From Myxococcales bacterium (GTDB lineage: Bacteria > Myxococcota > Polyangia > Fen-1088): a stretch of 10,368 bases of DNA. The notes under the pieces were generated by a model. That model was not told where the DNA came from. It searched no databases and saw nothing but the letters and a program-made list of their open reading frames with translations. Below, piece after piece: positions 1-6,732 of this stretch. A program made the translations under genes and the position numbers. How positions within the stretch are numbered: position 1 is the stretch's first letter; each line of letters starts with the position of its first letter. The stretch spans positions 1-10,368 of the forward strand of contig PMCR01000223.1 in NCBI GenBank assembly GCA_003155465.1, read 5' to 3'.

Positions 1-19
1 GCCACCCACCCTGCCTCCC

Positions 20-34
20 CCGCGCTGCGCGCGG
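20..34. repeat. Short GC-only inverted repeat (hairpin)
   Basis: CCGCGC and GCGCGG form a perfect 6-bp stem around a 3-base loop (TGC). It lies about 50 bases past the ccmD stop in the direction of ccm transcription. No T-run follows on either strand, so it is not a standard intrinsic terminator. In GC-rich DNA a stem this short can arise by chance. Confidence 0.35.
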
Positions 35-64
35 CCTCGCCATTCCCTCCCGCGCTCTGGCTCC

Positions 65-81
65 GCCGAGCAAAGCTCGGC
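65..81. repeat. Hairpin just downstream of ccmD
   Basis: GCCGAGC and GCTCGGC form a perfect 7-bp stem with an AAA loop (TTT on the minus strand), starting 5 bases after the ccmD stop codon. It may mark or protect the 3' end of the ccm transcript, or be part of a dispersed intergenic repeat. It lacks a following T-tract, so termination by the intrinsic mechanism is not supported. Confidence 0.5.
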
Positions 82-86
82 TGCGC

Positions 87-227
87 CTACGCGGGCTTGG
101 CGCGATCCAGGCGCCGGCGCAACTCGTCGAGCTCGGCATTGAGCCGGCCGAGCTTGCGCCCCACCGTGAAGACGTAGCCGAACACGGCCAGCCAGATGAA
201 CCCGTAGGCGAGCGCCACCATGGTCAT
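87..227 (-). CDS. ccmD: CcmD-like small membrane protein
   Basis: This 46-residue protein has one hydrophobic helix (about residues 2-20) followed by a charged, heptad-like tail of Leu, Arg and Glu ending RRRLDRAKPA. Size, layout and position right after ccmC fit CcmD, which in System I binds the CcmABC complex and helps release heme-loaded CcmE. CcmD proteins are too short and variable to identify by sequence alone, so the call rests on layout and context. The ATG at 227 overlaps the ccmC TGA by 4 bp (ATGA). It has an AGAGGAG ribosome site 8 bases upstream, inside ccmC. The frame stays open upstream to 326, but that part overlaps ccmC and reads as Arg/Pro-rich noise, so I reject the longer start. 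It is the last gene of the run in this window. Confidence 0.8.
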   Translation of the reverse strand: MTMVALAYGFIWLAVFGYVFTVGRKLGRLNAELDELRRRLDRAKPA

Positions 228-928
228 GACTGCTTCTCCTCTGCCTGGTCGAGCAGGATCTCCAGATCGACGATGCGGGCCTGGACGTTCTCGGCGGCCA
301 GGCGGACGGACATCAAGATGAACCACAACCCCGTGAACGACACCAAGGACAACCAGAAGGCGCCGCGCATGCCGGGGCCCAAGCTGGACACCACCGTGGT
401 TTGCGGGTGAATGCTGCGGAAGAAGCGCACGCTGAAGTAGACCAGCGGAATGTCAATGGCGGCGAAGAGTGCCAGGGCCGCGGCCAGCTTCCGCGCCGAG
501 GCGCCACCGTAGCGTCGCGCCAGCACGTAGCCGAGCAACATCAGCCAGAGCAGCAGCGACGAGGTGAGGCGCACGTCCCAGGTCCAGAACACGCCCCACG
601 CGGCCCGCGCCCAAAGCGGACCAGTCACCATCACGCACAGGCCAAACAGGACGCCCAACTCGGCACTAGATTGGGCCAGACGATCCCCACGCTCCGATCC
701 GCGGAAAAGGTACGCCAGGCTGCCACCGGCGCACACGAAGGTGGACAGCATGAGCAGCCAGGCGCAAGGCACGTGGAAGTAGAAGATCTTTTGCACGATG
801 CCCATGGTCTTCTCCAGCGGCGCGTTCGCCACCAGCCAGGGCACGACGAAGAACCCGTGCATGGTCAGAAGGAGGCCCACCAGGAAACGGGCTTGGGACT
901 TGCGGGCCGTGGGCATGGGCGAAAGCAT
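224..928 (-). CDS. ccmC: Heme-handling membrane protein CcmC
   Basis: A 234-residue polytopic membrane protein of the heme-handling (WWD) family. In System I, CcmC binds heme at the outer face of the inner membrane and loads it onto CcmE. The diagnostic tryptophan-rich motif WGVFWTWDVRLT is at residues 111-122. The two conserved heme-ligand histidines are H52 (in YFHVP) and H174 (in IHP). About six membrane helices can be seen and the length is normal for the family. The C-terminal end (about 213-234) is a charged helix rich in Glu, Leu and Ile that should lie in the cytoplasm. The ATG at 928 follows the ccmB stop by 3 bases and has a GGGAGAG ribosome site 6 bases upstream; a second ATG at codon 5 is possible. 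The gene is coupled to ccmD by an ATGA overlap. CcmE, its heme-accepting partner, is not in the window. Confidence 0.96.
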   Translation of the reverse strand: MLSPMPTARKSQARFLVGLLLTMHGFFVVPWLVANAPLEKTMGIVQKIFYFHVPCAWLLMLSTFVCAGGSLAYLFRGSERGDRLAQSSAELGVLFGLCVMVTGPLWARAAWGVFWTWDVRLTSSLLLWLMLLGYVLARRYGGASARKLAAALALFAAIDIPLVYFSVRFFRSIHPQTTVVSSLGPGMRGAFWLSLVSFTGLWFILMSVRLAAENVQARIVDLEILLDQAEEKQS

Positions 929-931
929 AGC

Positions 932-1633
932 TCACTCTCCCGTGACCACGGGCTCGAAGGTCCACACTCCCACCACCACGAACACGACATCGATGGCGGC
1001 CAGGAAACGCGTCCAGAAGAGCGCGGGATCGAGATCCGGGGCCGCAGGGTCGAGCAAATACGCCGTCGCACGGCTGGCCGCCAACAGCACCGGGATCACG
1101 ATGGGGAAGAGCAGGGCGCCCAGCAGCGCGTCGCGGCTGCGCGCGCGCAGAAGCGCCGCAGAGAAGATCACGCCCACCGAACAGAGGCCGAGGGTTCCCA
1201 GCAGAAGCAGCAGGCCCAGCCAAAGCGCGTGCGGCCAGATGGCGGCGGAAAAGAGAGCCGCGAGCAGAGGAACCAGCAGCAATTCCACCAACAGCATAAC
1301 GGCCGCGGTGGCCGCCAGTTTGCCTGCATAGATCGCCGAGCGTGGAACCGGGGACAGCAGCAGCGAGCAGATGGCCTCGCTTTCCCGTTCGCGGTCAAAG
1401 GTGCGCGACAGGGCCACCGTGCCCGAGAACAGCACCGCGACCCACAGGATGCCGGCGACCGCGTCGGGGCCAACCGTGCCTTCCTGCCCGGAGATGAAGG
1501 CGAAGGAAAACACCAACACCACCAGCGCGGCCAAAAAGCCCATGGTGTAGAGCACCTCGCGGCTGCGTCCCTCGATGTGCAAATCCTTCCACGCGATGCG
1601 CGCGGCTTGGGAAATCCAGCTACACCTTGCCAC
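932..1633 (-). CDS. ccmB: ABC transporter membrane subunit CcmB
   Basis: A 233-residue membrane protein with about six hydrophobic helices; the E. coli protein is 220 residues. CcmB is the permease partner of the CcmA ATPase. The CcmAB complex, with CcmCD, uses ATP to release holo-CcmE from CcmC for heme delivery. Family marks are an N-terminal cytoplasmic helix (ARIAWKDLHIEGRSRE, 11-26), FDRERE at 79-84 after the second helix, and GTLGLCSVGVIFSA at 146-159. The start is GTG at 1633, overlapping the end of ccmA by 14 bp. A strong GAGGAGG ribosome site 6 bases upstream, inside ccmA, supports this start. No other in-frame Met occurs before residue 31. The stop is 3 bases before ccmC. Confidence 0.95.
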   Translation of the reverse strand: MARCSWISQAARIAWKDLHIEGRSREVLYTMGFLAALVVLVFSFAFISGQEGTVGPDAVAGILWVAVLFSGTVALSRTFDRERESEAICSLLLSPVPRSAIYAGKLAATAAVMLLVELLLVPLLAALFSAAIWPHALWLGLLLLLGTLGLCSVGVIFSAALLRARSRDALLGALLFPIVIPVLLAASRATAYLLDPAAPDLDPALFWTRFLAAIDVVFVVVGVWTFEPVVTGE

Positions 1634-2336
1634 GAGTCGCCTCCTCGTAGATCGGGCGAATCTCGTCGGCGGAGAAACTCGCGCGCGTCTCGTCGAGTGT
1701 CACGCGGCCACGCCGGAGCACCACCAGATGCGTGGCGATGGCGGCGGCCGCCACGAGATCGTGGGTAACCAACACCACCAGGCGGCCGGCCTCACGCTCG
1801 CGCTGCAACTCGCCTGCCAGCCACGCCGCGCCTGCGGGGTCGAGCGCGGCGCCGGGCTCGTCGAAAAGCAGGATTTCCGGCTCGTGCAGCAGGGCACGCG
1901 CCAGCGCCAGGCGCTGCAACATCCCGCGCGAAAAGGTCCGTGCCGCCGCTTCACGCCGGACGCCATCCAGGCCCACGCGTGCCAACATCTCGTCGATGCG
2001 GCGCTCGGCGCTGGCAAGCCCGTAGAGTGAGGCAAACAGGCGCAGGTTCTGCCGGGCGGAGAGATCTCCGTACACACCCGGCTCGTGGCCCACGTAGCCG
2101 ATTCTGGCGCGCAAGGGGCTGTGGCGCGACAGATCTTCATCGCCCAGGGTGATGCGGCCCTGCGACGGTTGCGACAGAGTCGAAAGCAGGCCGAGCAAGG
2201 TGGACTTGCCGGCACCGTTCGGGCCCAGAAGCGCTGCCACCCGACCAGGGACAAAGGCCAACGACACGTCGGCCAGCGCCCGATGCCGGCCGAAGATCTT
2301 GCCGACGTTCACCAGGCGCAGCACACGGTCGCTCAT
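1620..2336 (-). CDS. ccmA: Heme-exporter-type ABC ATPase CcmA
   Basis: A 238-residue ABC ATPase of the cytochrome c maturation system, working with CcmB at the cytoplasmic face. Walker A is GPNGAGKST (38-46). The signature region reads FSRGMLQR (135-142) where most ABC proteins have LSGGQ. Walker B is ILLFDEP (155-161), the D-loop ALD (164-166) and the switch His is H192 in VTHD. The segment YVGHEPGVY (81-89) corresponds to the family's LGHQP stretch, with Glu in place of Gln. I start at ATG 2336 because GGGGTGA lies 5 bases upstream and family similarity begins here. The frame is open to 2372, but that would overlap the preceding gene, which ends at 2341. The gene overlaps ccmB by 14 bp. Confidence 0.95.
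   Translation of the reverse strand: MSDRVLRLVNVGKIFGRHRALADVSLAFVPGRVAALLGPNGAGKSTLLGLLSTLSQPSQGRITLGDEDLSRHSPLRARIGYVGHEPGVYGDLSARQNLRLFASLYGLASAERRIDEMLARVGLDGVRREAAARTFSRGMLQRLALARALLHEPEILLFDEPGAALDPAGAAWLAGELQREREAGRLVVLVTHDLVAAAAIATHLVVLRRGRVTLDETRASFSADEIRPIYEEATRGKV
1640..1646 (-). promoter_or_regulatory. Ribosome binding site deciding the ccmB GTG start
   Basis: On the minus strand the sequence is GAGGAGG, 6 bases before the GTG at 1633 and inside the last codons of ccmA. It supports the non-ATG start of ccmB and implies translational coupling between ccmA and ccmB. Confidence 0.75.
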
Positions 2337-2340
2337 GGGT

Positions 2341-3930
2341 TCACCCCGACTTGCCGGCAGGGCTCGCCGCATCTGCGGCCTCGATCGCGGCCACCAACTC
2401 AGCCCGTCGCTCTACCATGGGCGCCTGGTCGGCTCGCGCGGCCCGCCGCGCGCGTTCCACTTCGACCAGCTCAGCAAAAAGCTGGTCGCGTCGACTGTTG
2501 GTTCTGACGTGCTCTTTGGGGTGTCTCTCGACCCTGGGCCGGCGCAGGCCCAGCAGGGTCGCGAGAATCAGCGCAGTGACCAGAGCCGTCGCGATCGTCC
2601 TGCCCAGGCTTCCACGCGCGGGCAGGCCGGACACGGTGATGGTGAGGACACCGTTGCGAGGCACGCTGGCGAGCTGGAAGGTCTGGACTCGCGCTCCTCG
2701 ATCATCCGTCTGGGGAGCCATGGTCTGCAGACCGGGCGCCGCCAGTTTGAGGTGAGCATTCTCCGGCACCATGACCACCGGATTTTCGATTCCGAGCGGC
2801 ATGGGCTGGCGGATCGTGATGCTGGTTTCGCCAGCGGTGGGCACGAAGAACCCGAAGCGGGCCTGCACCGGGATCCCCGGCGACTCTGATGGCGGAACCG
2901 CCTCGCGCACGAGCATGGTCGAGGCTTGCACCTGCTCCAGGCGAGCGCCGCCCTCGATGGCTTCCGCGTTGTTCGCCCCTGCGGGAAGTGGAATGGCAAG
3001 ACCTTCCTGGCCAGCGCGGAAGATCCGGTCGGACGTATTTTCCAGCACCAGGTTTTCCATGATAGCCAACGCATCTTCGCGCAGGTCGATGAGAAGCTTG
3101 GACGAACTGGATATTTGCACGACCGACGAGTCGCTGGTGCGGCCGGGTACGCGGAGCTTCCCTGCGGCGCCGTGGTCAGCCGAAAGGCCGAAGATTGCGC
3201 TGTGCAGCCGCAGACCGTCGCGGTCGACCTCGGCCATGTATCGGTGCGGGTCGCCGGTTTCGAGCTTCTGAAAGCGGACGACCCCATCCTTGTCGCAGTT
3301 GCCGGCCTCGAACGCCATTGCCTCTGGCCTGCCGGCGCTGTGCCCAAGCCTCACCTCCTGACCTGCGATGGGCGCGCCGTCGGAATCCACCAGGCGCAGC
3401 TCCAAAGTCCCCGCGGCGAGGGCATCCTTTGCCGCCACCTCTCCCGCCAGAGCACCGACCGACGCCTCGGCTGGGCTGCCGCCGTGCCCGTGCCCGTCAG
3501 CGTGGGGATTGGTCGGCGCGGTTGCCTGCTCGCCTTCGCCTTGGCTGGAAAGCAGCATGAGACGCGCGCCACCTTTTCCCGGGACAGCAAAGGACGCAGT
3601 TTGCAGTTGCTCGCCGTCGACCACGGTTTTGGCATGAAACTCGGCGCCCACGGGGAGGGAGGAGAAGGTCGCGCGGCCATCCGCCTTTGTCTCCTCCGTC
3701 CGCTGGCTGGCCTTGCCTCCCGGAAGAGTCACCGTGGCCACCACCTGGACTCCCACGGCGGCATTGGACAGCGAGCCCCGACCCACCCGTACGGTCACGG
3801 TGCCCACCGGCAAGTCTCCTACCATCAGTGGACGCGCCGCCATGGCCTGTGCATCGCTTGCTTGTGCCGACAGCGGTGATGCTGAAAGCAGCAGCGCAGC
3901 CAGCACCGGCACGCAGACCCACCCCTTCAT
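2341..3930 (-). CDS. Unnamed secreted, membrane-anchored protein in the ccm operon (X)
   Basis: I do not recognise a named family for this 529-residue protein. A signal peptide covers residues 1 to about 22 (cut near SAQA). Two related beta domains follow at about 42-128 and 172-262; both start GT-V/L and share a DG..F..L..G pattern, like carboxypeptidase-regulatory or transthyretin-type folds. A linker between them (141-152) carries H143, H147 and H149. A third beta-rich domain spans about 267-440. One membrane helix (about 444-462) and an Arg-rich stop-transfer lead to a charged, probably helical cytoplasmic tail (480-520). The mature part has a single Cys, C211. The ATG at 3930 overlaps the ccmF stop (ATGA) and has GGAGG 7 bases upstream; the open frame up to 4278 is inside ccmF and is rejected. 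It ends 4 bases before ccmA. Location implies a role in cytochrome c maturation, perhaps periplasmic apocytochrome or heme handling or scaffolding; this is inference. Confidence 0.85.
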   Translation of the reverse strand: MKGWVCVPVLAALLLSASPLSAQASDAQAMAARPLMVGDLPVGTVTVRVGRGSLSNAAVGVQVVATVTLPGGKASQRTEETKADGRATFSSLPVGAEFHAKTVVDGEQLQTASFAVPGKGGARLMLLSSQGEGEQATAPTNPHADGHGHGGSPAEASVGALAGEVAAKDALAAGTLELRLVDSDGAPIAGQEVRLGHSAGRPEAMAFEAGNCDKDGVVRFQKLETGDPHRYMAEVDRDGLRLHSAIFGLSADHGAAGKLRVPGRTSDSSVVQISSSSKLLIDLREDALAIMENLVLENTSDRIFRAGQEGLAIPLPAGANNAEAIEGGARLEQVQASTMLVREAVPPSESPGIPVQARFGFFVPTAGETSITIRQPMPLGIENPVVMVPENAHLKLAAPGLQTMAPQTDDRGARVQTFQLASVPRNGVLTITVSGLPARGSLGRTIATALVTALILATLLGLRRPRVERHPKEHVRTNSRRDQLFAELVEVERARRAARADQAPMVERRAELVAAIEAADAASPAGKSG

Positions 3931-6161
3931 TCCCTCGCCTCCGTGCCGGCAGCAAGGCGAGCCCGCAGTTCTTCCTCGATGAAGGCGCGGCGCTCTGCGC
4001 TGGTGGTGACTTCCGGCCGTAGCAGAGGGTCCAGCACGCGGTAGAAGGCAAGCGCCGTCAGCCCGAGAGTGAGCCCGCCCAGGCCGAGTATCGCCAGCGG
4101 CGCTCCCAGGGGCAGGCGGGTGACTACGACGCCAAAAGCAACTGCGGCGGCTGCGCCCAGCAGGGTGACTGCCACGCTGCCGTACGAGAAGTGCGTGCGT
4201 GTCACGGCGCGGACCGATCGGCCGTCGGGCATGAGCACGAGAGTCGTGGCTGCGGCCATGATCAGGAAGCCCAGCCACATCCAGTCGACCAGAGGGTTGA
4301 TGACCAGCTTGAGCGCAGCCGTGCCATCGTCCAAGTCGTGCTTGCCCATGGTGACATAGAGGTCCTCGCCCAGGCCGCGCAGGATGGCGACTTGGGTGGC
4401 CGGCTCCTCGGGCCGCTTGCTGTACACCCAGCGCGCGGGCAGCAGTTGGCCCGCGGGTTTGCCGTCGAGCAGGACGGTGAGCTCGGCGGTGACCATCTGC
4501 TTCTGGCGATCCTCGGTTTGGGAAAACCCGTCAAGTCGGATGTCGTACTTGCCAAAGCTGCGGGCCTGGCCGACTGAGAGGACCACAGATTCTTCGCGCT
4601 GAGAGGCCTGGCCGGCGAAACCCACGAACATGAGGGCGACGCCGAGATGGACCAGGTATCCGGCGTAGGGGCGGCGAACCCGGAACAAGATTGCGCCGAG
4701 TGCCGTGCCCGGCCCATGGCCCGCGCTGCGCATGCGGCCGACCACGCCGCGGACGATCTCCTGGACCACCGCTGCGGCGATGAAGCCCGAAAGGCCGAGG
4801 CAGAGCAGGGCAGCTTTGGACGAGCCCGACCCGCCGACGGCGCAGGAAGCGGCGGTGAGGATTCCAGCCACCACCGGCGCGATGAGGCGCCGGCGTAGTT
4901 CGGGCGGCGCGGTTCGGCGCCAGGCCAGAATGGAGCAGAGCCCAGTGAGCAGCAAGAGTGCGATCCCGATGGGCACCATCCAGCGGTTGAAGAAGGGCGC
5001 GCCCACGCTGATGCGCTCGCTGCTTATCGCCTCGGACAAGGTGGGGAACAGGGTGGCGAACATCACCACCAGGGCGGCCAGCACGAATACCCAGTTGGCT
5101 GCAGCGTACGCCGCCTCACGCGAGAGCCACGAATCAAGCGGCCGCGACACCCGCAGGGACGGCAGGCGCGCGAACAGGAAACCGAGACTGACCAGCAGCA
5201 CCAGGGCCATGAAGATGGTGAAGATCCAGGCCAGCCGGGTGTCCTTGCCAAAGGCGTGCACCGATTGCACGATGCCCGAGCGGGTCATGAATGTGCCAAA
5301 GATGGTGAGAAAGAAAGTCAGGATGACCAGGACCAAGGTCCACCGGCGCAACAGTCCGCGCCGCTCTTGCACCTTCATCGAATGCAGCATCGCGGTCGCG
5401 GTCAACCAGGGCAGAAGGCCCGCGTTTTCGACCGGATCCCAGGCCCAGAACCCGCCCCAGCCCAGGACCTCGTAGGCCCAGATCATGCCGAGCACCAGGC
5501 CGAGGGTGAGCAGAAACCAAGAGGCAAGCGCCCAGCGGCGAATCGACGCCAGCCAGGCGTCATCCAGGTGGCCGGAGATGAGAGCGCCCATGGCAAAGGC
5601 ATAGGGGATGGTGAGGCCCACGAATCCGCTGTAGAGGGCCGGCGGGTGGGTGACCATGTACGGGTTCTGGAGAAGGGGATTCAGCCCCTGACCCGAGCCT
5701 GGAATTTCCACCAGGAAAGTGTCGAAGGGGTTCTTCTCGAAGATGATGAGGTAGAGGAAGAAGTCCGCCACCCCGGCCAGCACCGCGATGGCGTAGGGCA
5801 GGATCTCGCGCTGGCGGTGCCGGTTGGTGTACACGGCGATGGCCGCGAACACCGCCAGCAGCGCCACCCAGAACAGCATGGATCCGTCCAGCCCGCCCCA
5901 GTACGCCGAGATCTTGTAGGCAAGAGGAGCCTGCGCATCGGAGTAGTGCTGCACGTACTTGATGCTGTAGTCGCCCGACACAAAGGCCTGCACCATGGCC
6001 AGGCTGGCCAGGCCCAGCACCGCGGCCAGTGCGTACACCGCGGCCCGTCCGGATTCGAGCAGGCGCGCATTGCCGTGCCTGGCCCCCAGCAACGACGCCG
6101 CGCCGGCATAGGTCGCCACCACCAACGCGATGAGGACACAAAGAGCGCCGAAGTCAGCCAT
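3927..6161 (-). CDS. ccmF: Cytochrome c heme lyase core subunit CcmF, C-terminally extended
   Basis: A 744-residue multi-pass membrane protein. CcmF takes heme from CcmE and, with CcmH (and CcmI where present), attaches it to apocytochrome c outside the membrane. The WWD motif WGGFWAWDPVENAGLLPW is at 235-252. The four conserved histidines are visible: H172 (THPPALYSGF), H260 (MLHSM), H302 (SVHAFG) and H505 (LVHLG), matching H173, H261, H303 and H491 of E. coli. A periplasmic domain (about 520-620) precedes the usual last helix (626-646). The E. coli protein is about 647 residues and ends near here; this one continues about 100 residues with two more hydrophobic segments (about 661-680 and 685-708) and a charged tail. 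The ATG at 6161 has only a weak AGG nearby, but the N-terminus fits the family. It is coupled to the next gene by a 4-bp overlap. Confidence 0.97.
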   Translation of the reverse strand: MADFGALCVLIALVVATYAGAASLLGARHGNARLLESGRAAVYALAAVLGLASLAMVQAFVSGDYSIKYVQHYSDAQAPLAYKISAYWGGLDGSMLFWVALLAVFAAIAVYTNRHRQREILPYAIAVLAGVADFFLYLIIFEKNPFDTFLVEIPGSGQGLNPLLQNPYMVTHPPALYSGFVGLTIPYAFAMGALISGHLDDAWLASIRRWALASWFLLTLGLVLGMIWAYEVLGWGGFWAWDPVENAGLLPWLTATAMLHSMKVQERRGLLRRWTLVLVILTFFLTIFGTFMTRSGIVQSVHAFGKDTRLAWIFTIFMALVLLVSLGFLFARLPSLRVSRPLDSWLSREAAYAAANWVFVLAALVVMFATLFPTLSEAISSERISVGAPFFNRWMVPIGIALLLLTGLCSILAWRRTAPPELRRRLIAPVVAGILTAASCAVGGSGSSKAALLCLGLSGFIAAAVVQEIVRGVVGRMRSAGHGPGTALGAILFRVRRPYAGYLVHLGVALMFVGFAGQASQREESVVLSVGQARSFGKYDIRLDGFSQTEDRQKQMVTAELTVLLDGKPAGQLLPARWVYSKRPEEPATQVAILRGLGEDLYVTMGKHDLDDGTAALKLVINPLVDWMWLGFLIMAAATTLVLMPDGRSVRAVTRTHFSYGSVAVTLLGAAAAVAFGVVVTRLPLGAPLAILGLGGLTLGLTALAFYRVLDPLLRPEVTTSAERRAFIEEELRARLAAGTEARE
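3938..3942 (-). promoter_or_regulatory. Ribosome binding site fixing the start of X
   Basis: GGAGG on the minus strand, 7 bases before the ATG at 3930 and inside the last codons of ccmF. It selects this start over the longer open frame and supports coupled translation of X with ccmF. Confidence 0.75.
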
Positions 6162-6213
6162 TCGACCTGGGCCTAGTTAGACGTCGGGGCGGTCCGCCGG
6201 TTTCCTCAACTTG

Positions 6214-6732
6214 TCAAGTCGGCATGGTCGCCAGCTTGGCGCGAACGATCATCTTGAAGTCCGCGGCGCCGGTGCCCGCCAGCGGAATGTCGAGCCACAG
6301 CTGCGACGGGCTGCCGTGGGCTGCCTTCTGGGCGCGCTGGCCAACCGGCGAGAGGGCTCGCCAGTCCACCGCCGCGCTGGCTGCTGCGTCCAGCGATACG
6401 ATGGCCACCGGGAGATCACTGTGCAGGAGCAGGGCACAAAGATGCTTGCCGCCGCATAGGTAGCGCAAGGCCCATCCGGTGGACGGGCCGTAGAAGGTCA
6501 CGTCCTCGGCGACTTCCTTCTGCTTGAGCAGGAAGCTGCGCGCTGCCTCGAATCGCTTGCCCAGGGCCAGCGGCAGACGTGCCGTGAAGGCAGCCGGCGT
6601 GGGCTGCTGGTTCTTCTTGGGGAACGCCACCCGCGGCGGCTGCGGCGCCCGGACCGGCCGTGGCGCGGGTGGAGCCGGCGGGGCCTTGCCGGAGCGTGCG
6701 GAGGTCTTCTTTTCAGGCGGCGTTCTTGGCAT
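6214..6732 (-). CDS. Small protein, DUF3788-like (tentative)
   Basis: A 172-residue soluble protein. Residues 1-48 are low complexity, rich in Pro, Ala, Lys and Arg and probably disordered. The folded part (about 50-170) contains FYGPSTGWALRYLCGGKHLC (80-99), then a hydrophobic strand and D-LP-type segments. This resembles the DUF3788 pattern of a 'YG..yGW.L.y' strand followed by a small alpha/beta domain; I recall the family from memory, so the match is tentative and its function is unknown to me. The ATG at 6732 overlaps the end of dedA by 20 bp with no clear ribosome site, which suggests coupling to dedA. A later start is not excluded. It ends 52 bases before ccmF on the same strand, so it could share the transcript, but nothing else links it to heme chemistry. 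Confidence 0.7.
   Translation of the reverse strand: MPRTPPEKKTSARSGKAPPAPPAPRPVRAPQPPRVAFPKKNQQPTPAAFTARLPLALGKRFEAARSFLLKQKEVAEDVTFYGPSTGWALRYLCGGKHLCALLLHSDLPVAIVSLDAAASAAVDWRALSPVGQRAQKAAHGSPSQLWLDIPLAGTGAADFKMIVRAKLATMPT

Noticed and set aside
65..81. Hairpin as an intrinsic terminator of the ccm operon
   Set aside because: No T-run follows the stem on either strand, so I list it only as an inverted repeat.
228..326. Upstream extension of CcmD by 33 residues
   Set aside because: It overlaps ccmC and has no protein-like character. The ATG at 227 has a good ribosome site and an ATGA overlap.
401..1768. Long plus-strand open frame (455 residues) opposite ccmC, ccmB and ccmA
   Set aside because: It is very rich in Arg, Gln, His and Gly with no domain, and lies antisense to clear genes. 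It is a shadow typical of high-GC DNA.
3931..4278. Upstream extension of X by 116 residues
   Set aside because: It lies inside ccmF in another frame, reads as Arg/Pro-rich noise and precedes a clear signal peptide with its own ribosome site.
6188..6198. GGCGG-T-CCGCC inverted repeat before ccmF
   Set aside because: A one-base loop cannot form a stable hairpin at full length, and the GC context makes it a likely chance match.
6212..6217. Perfect TTGACA (-35-like) on the minus strand before ccmF
   Set aside because: No acceptable -10 box lies 16-18 bases downstream; the best TCTAAC is about 30 bases away. It also overlaps the stop codon of the preceding gene.
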